Shown here: piece by piece, positions 1 to 10,400 of the stretch
Layout of the letters: the number at the start of each line of letters is the position of its first letter
Numbering within the stretch: the first letter of the stretch is position 1
From: Apostichopus leukothele
Taxonomy: Eukaryota > Echinodermata > Holothuroidea > Aspidochirotida > Stichopodidae
Direction: 5' to 3'
Length of the DNA: 26,564 bases
NCBI GenBank assembly: GCA_010014835.2
Contig: JAAAKB020291543.1
Coordinates: 1-26,564, forward strand
Notes under the pieces: model-generated
Databases searched by the model: none
What the model was told of the DNA's origin: nothing
The model's input: only the letters and a program-made list of their open reading frames with translations
Position numbers and translations under genes: made by a program

Positions 1-2231
1 TACGATTGCTAGCTTAGCTTCATAACATGCTGTTCGTGCAACAACTTAGGACGAATCATAGAAAGGATGAGAACGAACGTTGTCGACATTGTTGTGCATA
101 CGGTTCGTGACATTCCATAGAGTGCGGTTAGGTAGGCAATATGTATTTTATTACGCAGTTGCCAACTGTAGGCTTGTAATAGGCTATAGGCTAAATTTAG
201 CTAATTGCATCTGCCAAACTAAGTAAGTATTTGAATTTAATAGTAGGCGTGAATGTTACTACCGATTATAATTGATTTAACGGAGCTGACGAGTATTCAA
301 GATCAAAAGAGCACTGACAAAATACCATGCTCAAAAAACAACAGTTTTTAAACATTTTTTTCGACACTGAAAGGGGGGGCGGAGCAGTCGCTCCCCCTGC
401 TCCCCTCCCTGGTTACGTCCCTGGTCAAGAACAAAATGTTTTTGGTTTAGACAATGTTATAAGCAAAGGGAGAAAATATGTTCTGAGTTTAGTGGTATTC
501 ACTCTCACAATAAAACTTGTAGTGCAATCTACAATATACTATATAGTGCACTTACTTATTCTCATAATCAAATATTTGAATACACAACTCATTGTCTATG
601 AATGCATACATGTATCAAATTGCATTCACTCGAGATCATACGATACAGTTTATATATACTACAGACTGTGTAAAGCCTGTATTCCTGGATGTGCAAACAA
701 TTTCCTTATATCAGGGTATAAAGCAGATGTGCAATGCCAGTAAAGTACAAGTAACTATACAGATGAACTAGCTACACTAGATAATAGCTGTAAACACTAT
801 AGACTATAGTTAGTACTAGCATTTACAGTTAAACAGTTTATTCCCAAATACAACCATGGATGGAAATAATTCTTTTTTGAATGAAGCAACATACTGTCCA
901 CCAAGTCCAAGTATTATCCCACCTTGCCTTGAAGGGGTGAAAAATTATTCATAACATAGCGTTGATATACAGTAATGTATCAATGGGCATATAGAGGGAC
1001 ATGTTTTACTTAGGAAAGGGACCAGACTAGAAAAGCTTTTGCTTATTCTGGTTCCTCTCTACCGACACATTATCTGTTTTGTTAATCCTTCATCAGCATC
1101 AGTCTGAAGAAACGTTCCAAACCATGTCATATCTATGCATGCAGGTATGTAAAATAGTGTTGAAACTTTGATTTTTTGTGTGTGTGTATGTTGTGCAATG
1201 GTAGAAATAAATATAATAACTAAACTTGCTCACAATCACATGGATGTTTACGTCCAATTTTATGCCTAAAATTAATTTCACCTAGCTTGTTGTCCCTGCC
1301 TGGCTACCAGCTAGTTAAATAATTTAAGGCTTAAGTCTTGATCACAAACCATGCATGCTTTTAATGACATGTAGGGACGCAATAATTCTAATACTTAGGG
1401 TGCAGGCTAACATGACCTGTTCTTTAAATTTCTCATGCCCGAGTGGATATAGTGTCAACAGATATGAACGATTGTGTGCAGACTTATAATACAAGCCTAG
1501 GCATTAGTATAACATGAGCTAGAATTAAACCATAACATCTTAGCACTGCCATCAAAGTAAACAATGACAGTTTCCAAAGTAACTCGACGAGCTCCATATT
1601 CTAATAAAAACCGCTGGGCCTAGCCTACATGAGTATACAGGTGTTTATCGCAGGCAGAGCCGTATATGATCGCAGGGCAACCGGTCCTTTTCTAATTACC
1701 GCATGTTTACGTTTCTAAGGCCTTACATCATTACCAGCAGTTTGTAGGTTTAATAGACATCTCTCTTATTTATCCACTGGATGTCAAAGAAAGATACATA
1801 ACATACGCTTACCGTGAATTATTGTCAGCCTTGAATCGCCGTGAAGGATGAGTAAATAACCTACATATGTTAACTGACTTACTACTTCAAATCTATTCCT
1901 GGAAATTTGACGTACTTCTTGACAAGACGTAGGCTCATTACGCTTATTCTGTCCATTATCCAGTGCGAAGATCAAATCTCAGTTGCATAACCTTCCATCT
2001 TTGCGCAAGTATGCAGTGAGAATATGTATGGAATTAGAGGGCAGAATTCTGTTTACAAAGGGATTTCCCCATTTCTCAGCTGAGGCGTGGCTAGCTATGT
2101 ATAGATGTTTAGGTTTCAGGATTAGGGAGTTTCCGGTGAGTTGTTTTCGCACCTACTCACTCTTACTCCTTTGGAAGTAATCTTCTCCTACCCAATCCCA
2201 TCATTATTCTATACATGTTCTTTTTTGTGCT
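1..2231. other. Unassigned left flank
   Basis: No gene is recognised. A GC-rich island at about 368-425 contains GGAGC-AGTC-GCTCC (a short hairpin) and CTGGTTACGTCCCTGG; it stands out from AT-rich surroundings and drives the open frame at 327-743, of which only the first 30 or so residues look unusual. It may be a transposon fragment. At 1806-1815 the minus strand has a donor-like TTCACG|GTAAGC after a modest open stretch (1784-1975), which could be a stray or UTR exon; nothing else supports it. Confidence 0.35.
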
Positions 2232-3545
2232 TGTTTAGTTTAGTTTAGTTGAGTAGAAAAAATAGGTTTAGGAGAGACAATCAAGTCCCTATCAAGGACC
2301 CTACGGGATCGAGAGGGTAAAAAAAAACGGAAGTCGCAAAAAATCAGACCCGATTACGATACTTAAAGTGCTTGTCCAAATAACCCATTCACACTACTTG
2401 CAAGTACAACTTTCTCAGGCAAACCGTTCCACTCCTTCAAATTTGTTCAGAGAAAAAAATTATGCCGAATATTAATCCTACTTTGTAACTTCTGGAGTTT
2501 AAGACAATGACCTCTGGTACAACTACTATTAGCAAATATGGAAAAGTCAGTCAAGGATAAATTGTCAAGCCCATACACAACCTTGAAAACCTGAATCAAG
2601 TCACCACAGAACCTCCTAAGCTCCAGTGTGGTGAAATTCAGCAGCTGTAACCGCCTATAATAAGGAACACCCTTTAACGAACCGTCATCCTAGTAGCCCT
2701 TCTCTGGACCTTCTCCACTACTTCCTTATCCTTAGCAAAACATCGGTTCCAAGCCTGCACAGCATACTCCAGATGAGGCCTAACCAACTGCTTATAAAGG
2801 CAAACAACTATTTCCTCTTTCAGAAAACTGAGGTTCCTCTTGATCATACCTAAAACCCTATTACCTCTTTTAGCAGCTTCAAAACAATGTTTAGAAGGTT
2901 GCAGATATGAGTCCATGTAGATACCTAGGTCTCTTCGAACAAAGATCTCCTGCAACTCCTCACCATGAAGAGTGTAAGTATACTTTTGGTTACTACTACC
3001 AATATCCATCACCTTGCATTTATCAATATTAAAAAAAAATTGCCATCCTTGAGACCAGGAAAAACCTTATCCAAATCCATTTGAAATTTCTCAGAATTGC
3101 TTTTGGAAGAGACCTCAGAATACAGTTTGGGGTCATCAGCAAATTTCTTGGCTGTACACAATATATCTCAGTCAATGTCATTTATATAGGCAAGAAACAA
3201 CAAGGGACCCAAAACAGACCCTTGTGGAACCCCACTAGTAACGTCCTGCCAAGAAGAAGCACAGCCTTTAATTACCACCTTCTGTTCCTATTACCGAGCC
3301 AATTCTCGATGCAAGACAGTAAATTCCCATTGACACCCATACCCTTCACCCTAAGTAAAAGATGCTGGTGGGGAACTTTTGCAAAAGGTCTTCTGGAAAT
3401 CCAGGAACACAAAATCTACAGACATCTGCCTATTCAGTGAGCTAGTTACATCTACCACAAACTCAAGAACATTAGTGAGACAGACCTTTCTTGACAAAAG
3501 CCATGTTGAGACTCTCTGATCAAAGACTGACTGCTGAAGTGACTG
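2232..3545 (-). mobile_element. CR1-like non-LTR retrotransposon (LINE), 3' part, decayed
   Basis: Reading the minus strand from about 3545, conserved reverse-transcriptase blocks appear in order: QHGF...(L)[52 protein letters not shown] (the catalytic F/YADD box); NIDKCKVMDIGSS; RDLGIYMDSYLQPSKHCFEA; then LYKQLVRPHLEYAVQAWN and VEKVQRRATRM. This block order and the LVRPHLEY.VQAWN motif are typical of CR1/jockey-group LINEs. The reading shifts frame several times and has a stop after NDID, so it is a dead copy. Only the 112-codon stretch at 2674-3012 stays open. The 3' end carries a short TAAAC-type tail at about 2235-2255 (tttag repeats on the plus strand). The 5' part is missing, as is usual for truncated LINE insertions. 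Confidence 0.9.
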
Positions 3546-4816
3546 ACCACAGACATTTTAATATTGTGATTGCTTATATTCATATATATTCAAAGCCCTC
3601 AAAGTAAAGTATGGGAGGGGGGGCATGGAGGGACAGAGTTGGGAGGGGTGAGTTGGAAGTTTTGATAGTGAGTGTTGGACCATATTCACCATAGGCTCTT
3701 GTGGCACATTGTTCTGAATTTGCAATGCTTTAAAGCTCTGTTTAGTGTTGGGGTTTGTCACAAGCAAAATATCACAAGTTTAGGGTGACTGGGGAGAGCA
3801 ATCACATTTCTGTTGACAAACCACTTCTATCTTGGATGTGTAAAGGGACAAACGCTGCTAACCCACAGAATCAAAGTAAAATACCTCATTCTTAAAAGAA
3901 AATGATATACAAATAATTGACAGCAGGATGACTTATTATAAGCTAGCTTTATTCTGTTGACATTTTTACACAGTATTTGTTACCTTAATATACGATATAA
4001 AAAAAACAAAAGCCTATTTATACATTTTGTGGTTATTAATGTCAAGAATGAAAAGATATGAAAGGCACTGATACACAGTATTAACTAATATTCTGGGTGG
4101 TAGAGCACAGTCAGGATATACCAGTTCAAGAAATCAAAACAGATACCAAACTTGAAATGTGGCATTCAAAAGAGATCTCTCAGAGTATCTGCTGAAACGT
4201 TTAAGCTGAAACCAACAAACATGGGTAAAAGAAAACGATTCCATATAAAAGAAAATGATGTAGGACACATTGAGTGAATCAGACCTGCAGTGGAATAAAA
4301 ACCAACAAAACCGATTAGGCTTTGAAGTATTTCTCAATCACTGACTGACTTCCACTCTATTTGCAAAGAAAAATTAACCGAACTACTGCAATTAATTTGC
4401 ACCGTTCGATACAAGTAAACCGCTGTCTACCGATGGGTTATAAAACTGTGACCGACATAATTATAATACTGATCAGAATGCAGGAAATAACCAACAAATT
4501 ACCAAAACATTCATGCAGATGGGGTGAGAAGCTCAGCGGTGATTTAATGATATAAAAATATCATTTCGTGGTACAAATATGGCATTTGTGCTTACTACTT
4601 AGAGTTTGATGTTGTTGGCTTGAATACATAGAATCAATAGAAAAGTGAACAAAACAGTGATTTGTCAAAAAATCTAAATGTCCTCTTAAATGAGATTTGA
4701 AGACCCAAAACGTATAAATCATTCTTTTATGCTTCGCTCTTAGTAATTCATACAAAAGTCATCATTGAATAAGTTCTGGTTACATCGCATCTCTATCTGC
4801 GTTCATCATTAAAGGT
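3546..4816. other. Non-coding stretch with a G-rich run
   Basis: No gene or known repeat is recognised. At 3613-3648 the plus strand has G runs (GGGAGGGGGGG, GGAGGG, GGGAGGGG) that could form a G-quadruplex. The open frames at 3558-3767, 4134-4337, 4361-4555 and 4561-4755 have no familiar motif and no matching splice context. Confidence 0.4.
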
Positions 4817-4846
4817 AGGTGTATGTGTATAGATTAATAATCTGTA

Positions 4847-4873
4847 TGTGTATAGATTAACAATCTATACACA
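4847..4873. repeat. Perfect 12-bp hairpin inside a local duplication
   Basis: TGTGTATAGATT and AATCTATACACA flank a three-base AAC loop. Just upstream (from about 4820) the same TGTATGTGTATAGATTAA is present once more, so the hairpin arose next to a short tandem duplication. It lies far downstream of the ADAM10 stop and has no T-run on either side. Confidence 0.8.
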
Positions 4874-5016
4874 GGGTGAGGCAGGAAAATTTATTTACAA
4901 AAGACATCAATTAATATCTATACAAACCAACCTAAAAAAATCCTCTCTGATACAGTGGTATCATTAACATCACTAAATTATAATGGTATGGCACTCACAT
5001 GCGAATGCATGTGGCA

Positions 5017-5480
5017 TCTCTACAGATAAGAAACAGACAGGTCCATTCAGTTTAGTGTGAACTAGAACTGTATCTCTACAGACAAGAAACAGACAGGTCC
5101 ATTCAGTTTAGTGTGGACTGTAACTGTATTGCTACAGATAAGAAATAGACAGGTCCATTCAGTTTAGTGTGAACTGGAACTGTATCTCCAAAAACTGGTT
5201 ATTTTAAATTAGAAGTACTCTCTACAAACAGGAAACTGACTGGTCCATTCAGTTTTGTAGGGACTGCAACTGTATCTCTACATACAGGAAACAGACTGGT
5301 CCATTCAGTTTAGTGTGGACTGTGATTGTATCTCTACAAACAAGAAACAGACTGGTCCATTCAATTTAGTGGGAACTGTAACTGTATCTCTTCAAACAAG
5401 AAACAGACTGGTACATTCAGTTTAGTGGGGACTGTAACTGTATCTCTACAAACAAGAAACAGGTATATTCAATTTAATAT
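5017..5480. repeat. 56-bp tandem array, about 8 copies
   Basis: The unit starts TCTCTACAGACAAGAAACAG, continues with GTCCATTCAGTTTAGTG, and closes with ACTGTAACTGTA. Three copies run from 5017, then a stretch of about 30 bases of unrelated sequence near 5185-5218 interrupts, then four more full copies and a partial last one follow. The later copies share variants (CAAAC, GACTGG) absent from the first three, so the array expanded in two blocks. The unit length is not a multiple of three, and the open frame inside is accidental. Confidence 0.9.
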
Positions 5481-7304
5481 GACTAACATAGTTAAAGACT
5501 GCTCATGAGGGAAAAATAAAAAATAAACATACTTTTATTTGATATCAGTTAAAAAATAATCCCCAGTTCTTGTCAGAAGATTTTCACAGGAAATCAGGAC
5601 TTTATGAAGTCAACACATCCAACAAATAAAATGAACCTTATTAAACTCAAAACTGCTGACAACAAATGGTGACAAACACCTACTGAAAGACAATCATTAA
5701 CTATTAATTGATACTTGTAAACAGATTAAAAATAAGTGAGAACAATAGTTGTTGGGGCTCATCACCCCGAGTTGGTGGGACTTTTCTCGAGTTACGAACG
5801 TTAGTGATATCACATCTTTCACTCAATATTGCAAATGCTACTATAAACAGCCGAGACTATCCTTCTACTGGGCTTCTCTCTTTGACTAAAATGTAAACTG
5901 ACCAGTATAGACGGCGTCCAAACAGAGTTTGGAGCTATGAACTGATCTGATCACAGGATCACTTCATTGGAGCCTTGAGCTAATCAAGTGTGAAGGCTAA
6001 TGTCCCCTTTAAACTCATTTTATTATCACATCTATAGATTGATATGTCAACAACTCCATGGCTACTTTACACAAAATGATTTCACACATCAAAGAAGTGT
6101 AAGTGTGCGATAGGAATACGGACAATATTTTTCCAGCCAATCGTAATGGACATGTCATATACAATGGATCTGCTGAAACAACATCTGCCTATTTGTGTCA
6201 ACCAATTAGCTAACAATTTTTTTGTTCTTGTTTGGAAAAGAGCCAACAAATTTATGGCTAGAATGAGATTCCAAACAGTGACCTCTGAGTTAACAGCTCT
6301 GACTTAACAGCCCAGAGGTCAAGCCCAGCGGTCAAGCCCAGAGGTCACTGTTTGGCTGGTTCCAATCCCGTTCAAGCCATAAATTTCCTTGCTCTTTTCC
6401 ATTGTCTAGAATTACTCAGTCAGTTTTCCATTATTCACTTACTGTTATAATATTTCCTTTTCGTTAACGAGCAATGCAAATTACAATAACAATCCAAGTA
6501 CAAGGAAACTAAACCATTTTGCAAGTTGTTAAGAATGGCTGGGTCAGTGGCAACAAGTACTAACTTCAACATACATGCATTCACATTCTAGCACGTAATG
6601 TAGGTATGCTAAAGCTACTTGGAAGAATATCGACACTGTATACCCTTGCATTTTTCCGGTCGTCTTTAGGGAAAGCCCAATTGTTTTTAAGACGGCTTGA
6701 TGTCTGTTGCAACTCATTCAACAATCACAATATCACATGAACTGTGTAGCCCAGACAAAATGCGTACCATGCAAACATCTGTGTACAGCTACACAGCCTT
6801 CACATGCAAGCATATGGCCTATGTTCTACATGGTTTTAGACTGGATCATGTAATAATCCCATGCGGAAAGGTAAAAAGCAAATCTAATTTATCAGGGACA
6901 AGTTAAAACTTTTGTCATTTAACTACCCACAATCTACGTTTAAAAAACAATTTTCACAGATATGTCCTTGGTAAATGGTTGCCTAAATGACCTTAGGGTC
7001 CTTGTACTTATCACCAAAAGGGCTTCAACTGTTCTCAATTTTAAATTAAATTTATCAAGATTGTCATGATGGATGTTAGAATTGATATAAAAATGGAGGG
7101 CTGTAAGAAATGTAACAAGTTATTAGTTATTTTTTTTACAATTGAAGTACACTGGTCAAGTCTTTTATGTTATAAATTTCAACATGTTATATCTTGATCA
7201 CATATTTCTTCCTTTTTATACAGAGTTGATATAAAACTGGAAACATGAAATATGTTTTTTTTTTCCATCTGTATGATATGGATTTAACGACGTATCCAAC
7301 GAAA
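5481..7304 (-). other. Probable ADAM10 3' UTR and downstream flank
   Basis: Downstream of the ADAM10 stop no coding exon is recognisable. I see no AATAAA close to the stop on the minus strand; the first clear one is at 6019-6024 (tttatt on the plus strand). The 3' UTR may therefore be about 1.3 kb, or may use a variant signal. The stretch also holds the foldback element at 6233-6401. Open frames at 5708-5896 and 6697-6906 on the plus strand show no recognisable protein pattern. Confidence 0.4.
6233..6401. repeat. Foldback (inverted-repeat) element, about 169 bp
   Basis: The two arms are near-perfect inverted copies. The left arm starts TGGAAAAGAGC and continues AAATTTATGGCT..., then CCAAACAGTGACCTCTG. 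The right arm (about 6335-6401) reads the same on the other strand with one 8-base insertion and a few mismatches. Arms are about 57-67 bp around a spacer of about 40 bp. The spacer and inner right arm contain three 13-bp units of GCCCAG(A/C)GGTCA(A/C) type. It looks like a short MITE or foldback insertion. No clear target-site duplication is visible. Confidence 0.75.
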
Positions 7305-7496
7305 TTATCTGGTGCGCATTTCTGTGCCGGGTTGTGATCTGGGTCTTCTTCGTAGAGTGTTGGTATAGTCGCTGACCTTACGAGCTTGTTTCATGTTAGG
7401 GTTGCTACTAGGGGTGTGGACACTGAAGCATTTGATGAATAGCGCCATCAGTATTATCACCCCAAGACCAATAAGTATCGTTGCCCACCAATACTC
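7305..7496 (-). CDS. ADAM10: ADAM10 last coding exon: transmembrane helix and cytoplasmic tail
   Basis: This final coding exon (192 bases with the stop TAA at 7305-7307) follows tatttccag. It reads [20 protein letters not shown], then [13 protein letters not shown], then a tail of about 30 residues with RRRPRS and ending EMRTR. The hydrophobic run is the single membrane helix. SVHTPSSNP matches human exactly. The arginine cluster corresponds to the human RRR that acts as an ER-retention signal; that function is carried over from human and is not shown here. The human proline run PPPKPLP before the arginines is absent. Confidence 0.97.
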   Translation of the reverse strand, partial: EYWWATILIGLGVIILMALFIKCFSVHTPSSNPNMKQARKVSDYTNTLRRRPRSQPGTEMRTR

Positions 7497-10400
7497 CTGG
7501 AAATACAAGAAAAAATTAATTAATAAATAACTAAAATCCATCTCTATGACAACATACAAGTGACTCTCAACAAACTCAGAACACTATATACTTAAAGCTA
7601 ATTAAAACGACCTTTCATGAGATGTACACATCTGAACCCATATACATTCTTAGCCAAGTTTGTTACACCTTAAAACTGACATGCAACCAAAAACTGTGTA
7701 AGTGATGAAATTTCAGTCGTTCCATGATAGCTCGACCCCTTTCTCAAATTCTGCGTAAAAAGTGAAGCTTACCTGAATCCAAGAAAAGACATCCTCGTAC
7801 AGGTCAGGGTTGAAGATAGCTTTGGTCAACCTGGACAATGGTCCATTGGAGTCGACCAATCGGCATTTGTAGAAGACGTCGCAGTATCCCAGATAGGCAT
7901 TACAAGGAGATCCGGGCTGCTGAAACAGTGTCTTTGTCAGGCTGTCGCTACCCATGGGTATCTCTCCGTAAGTTAGGGTGTAATTTTCCATCCTCTCGAT
8001 TTGTGTGCTGCTCTTGCATTCACCTACCGAAACATAAAAATAATCCATGTTTTACTTTTTGAAAGAATAAACTTCATAGAGAGTGAACATCTGCCTTTAT
8101 GACATTGCACTTTATTAGTGGTTGAGATCAGTGAAGTATCATTATGTCTCAAATTAATAAACAAAAAAGCATGAATAATGCACCAAACAAATACAGATGA
8201 GAGCAATTGTCAAACACTGAAAGATTAACGAGGCAGACCTGTAATTGTCGCAGAGATTTACGAGGCAGACCTGTAATTGTCGCAGAGATTTACGAGGCAG
8301 ACCTGTAATTGTCGCAAACATTTACGAGGCAGACCTGTAATTGTCGCAGAGATTTACGAGGCAGACCTGTAATTGACACAAAGATTTACGAGGCAGACCT
8401 GTAATTGTCCCAGAGATTTACGAGGCAGACCTGTAATTGTCGCAAAGATTTACGAGGCAGACCTGTAATTGTCCCAAAGATTTACGAGGCAGACCTGTAA
8501 TTGTCACAGAGATTTAAGAGGCAGACCTGTAATTGTCGCAGAGATTTACGAGTGTAATTGGTCGCACCCACTCCTGCCCGCTGGACTAGCAGTCAGTGTC
8601 TGACAGATGAGAGTACACCTCAGCATCAGAACACTCTCTTAGATATCGAGGGAGGCAAAGTCATCCTATACATCATCAACGAAGTACGACAATGGTGAAG
8701 GAAGTTTTTATAGATAATACTCAGGGATTATCATTTGTGAGTGTAATTAACACTTTTGAATGGTAAATCACACTGCGAACAGTGGGATAAAAATGTCATC
8801 AAACACACTGTAAGACAAATACCTGTCACTTCAAAAATGTAATGTTTTACTATAAAGCATCATTTACACTATGACTTAGCCCTACTTGGTGTCTTTCTGT
8901 GCAGTTTTGTGCAACGGTATGCACAAATTGTTTGCAGCTTCGGCAATTTGCTTGCTTGATCATCCATTGATCATTCCTACAAATGATTGGCCTGTATGCT
9001 TGACTCCCTGTCGTCTGCAAGCACTAAAGAAATCTAGCCAATCATGTGAGATGTTCAAGATCTGATAAAAACAATGGCTTGAGGCCAAATATCCCCTGGA
9101 AAGTTATAGGTGGAAGTCAACTACTCTTGTGGCTCCTCAAACAAGATTTCAAGGATACTTGGCCTTGAAGTACAATACTCACCCTGAGAAAACTACAACA
9201 TAATAATAATAATGAAAACCCTGAATGCTGGTGTTAAGTTTGTGTTTTTATCTCAATTTCTACCAGATGTCTACAGGATTTTGACCCATCAAACAGGCAA
9301 ACCAAATGTGAGAGACAAGAGGCAGGTATTTCTTGAGTAGATTCCACCAATAACCCAGGCTTGCATAGATGGCATTGTTGTTCAATGGGCATTACCTTGT
9401 TTGCCTTGTAAAACTAAGTGACAAAGGTTGGTGTTCATATTTACAAATATCAGACATATACATAGATTACTCACCACCATCCATGCAGCACAGATGACAA
9501 CTTTCGTCGACTGTGTCGCCCTCTTGCGGAGGTTCGCAGAAGCATTCCTCTAAATCAAAGATTAGACACACTGATCCCGAACAAGTCTGTAATGAAGAGG
9601 ATTTAATTTAAGCTTGAAACGAAAAATAAAATAAGCAGAAGAGTTTACAAATGCTGGAGAATTGGTTACACACAGAGCAACACCCAGCAACACCCATCCT
9701 TTTCCAAAATTCTGGATCCGCCCATGACTAAAATAACCGAGACAAGAACGACCAATGCGTCTTCAAACACATTTCAGCTTTGGTGCTTGCATCTTCTCCA
9801 CTCACCTCACAATGAACTTCACTGGGCTATACTCCCAGATATATATATATATAACAAAATCAATATCACATTTTGGGGTTGGTCTGCATGAAAAGTAATA
9901 TTGAGCTTTTTATAAAAAAAATTATCATGATATATAAAATAGATGCTTGACATCCAATTAGTTTCACATTTTACATTGTGTATTTTGATGAAATAGTGAA
10001 GGTGGGTGTTTCTATCTGTAGTTTGTATATCATAAGATGCTAAACGCATTGCTATTATATTCGTTTCTAAAGGTTAGTTTTTGAAATGGGGGCTGGGAGG
10101 AGGAAGGGGGGGGGGGACGGAACCTACAGAGTACCAAAAATATATTCAAAGAATTTGTGTACAAAGTTTTGAATTCCTTTGTCCACTGTACTTATTTTTA
10201 CAAGATGTGACAGCTTAATGCAATGGGTTTATATGAACTGTAAAAAACAAAAATTGATTTACCCCATTCTGGCAAACTTGTTTGAAGTCATTACAGGGCT
10301 TGAGGTCCTTCTTAGGTAGGGCAGCTGGACATGATGAAGTGCCTCCTGTGAAAAATCTGTCAAGGATAAATCTACAAACAAGTGTTTGTTCTGGTTGCTC

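Noticed and set aside
856-954. 32-codon open frame with a good start context (ACAACCATGG)
   Set aside because: It is short, with no recognisable motif, no signal for neighbouring exons and no repeat of its pattern; compatible with chance.
2674-3012. Host gene encoding a 112-residue protein
   Set aside because: It is the C-terminal part of a CR1-like reverse transcriptase; the preceding RT blocks continue on the same strand in shifted frames.
9801-9880. Possible extra ADAM10 exon ending at GAG|GTGAGT
   Set aside because: The donor is good but the upstream reading has AT-repeat sequence and stops and does not match the cysteine-rich region; the required exon was found at 10263-10342.
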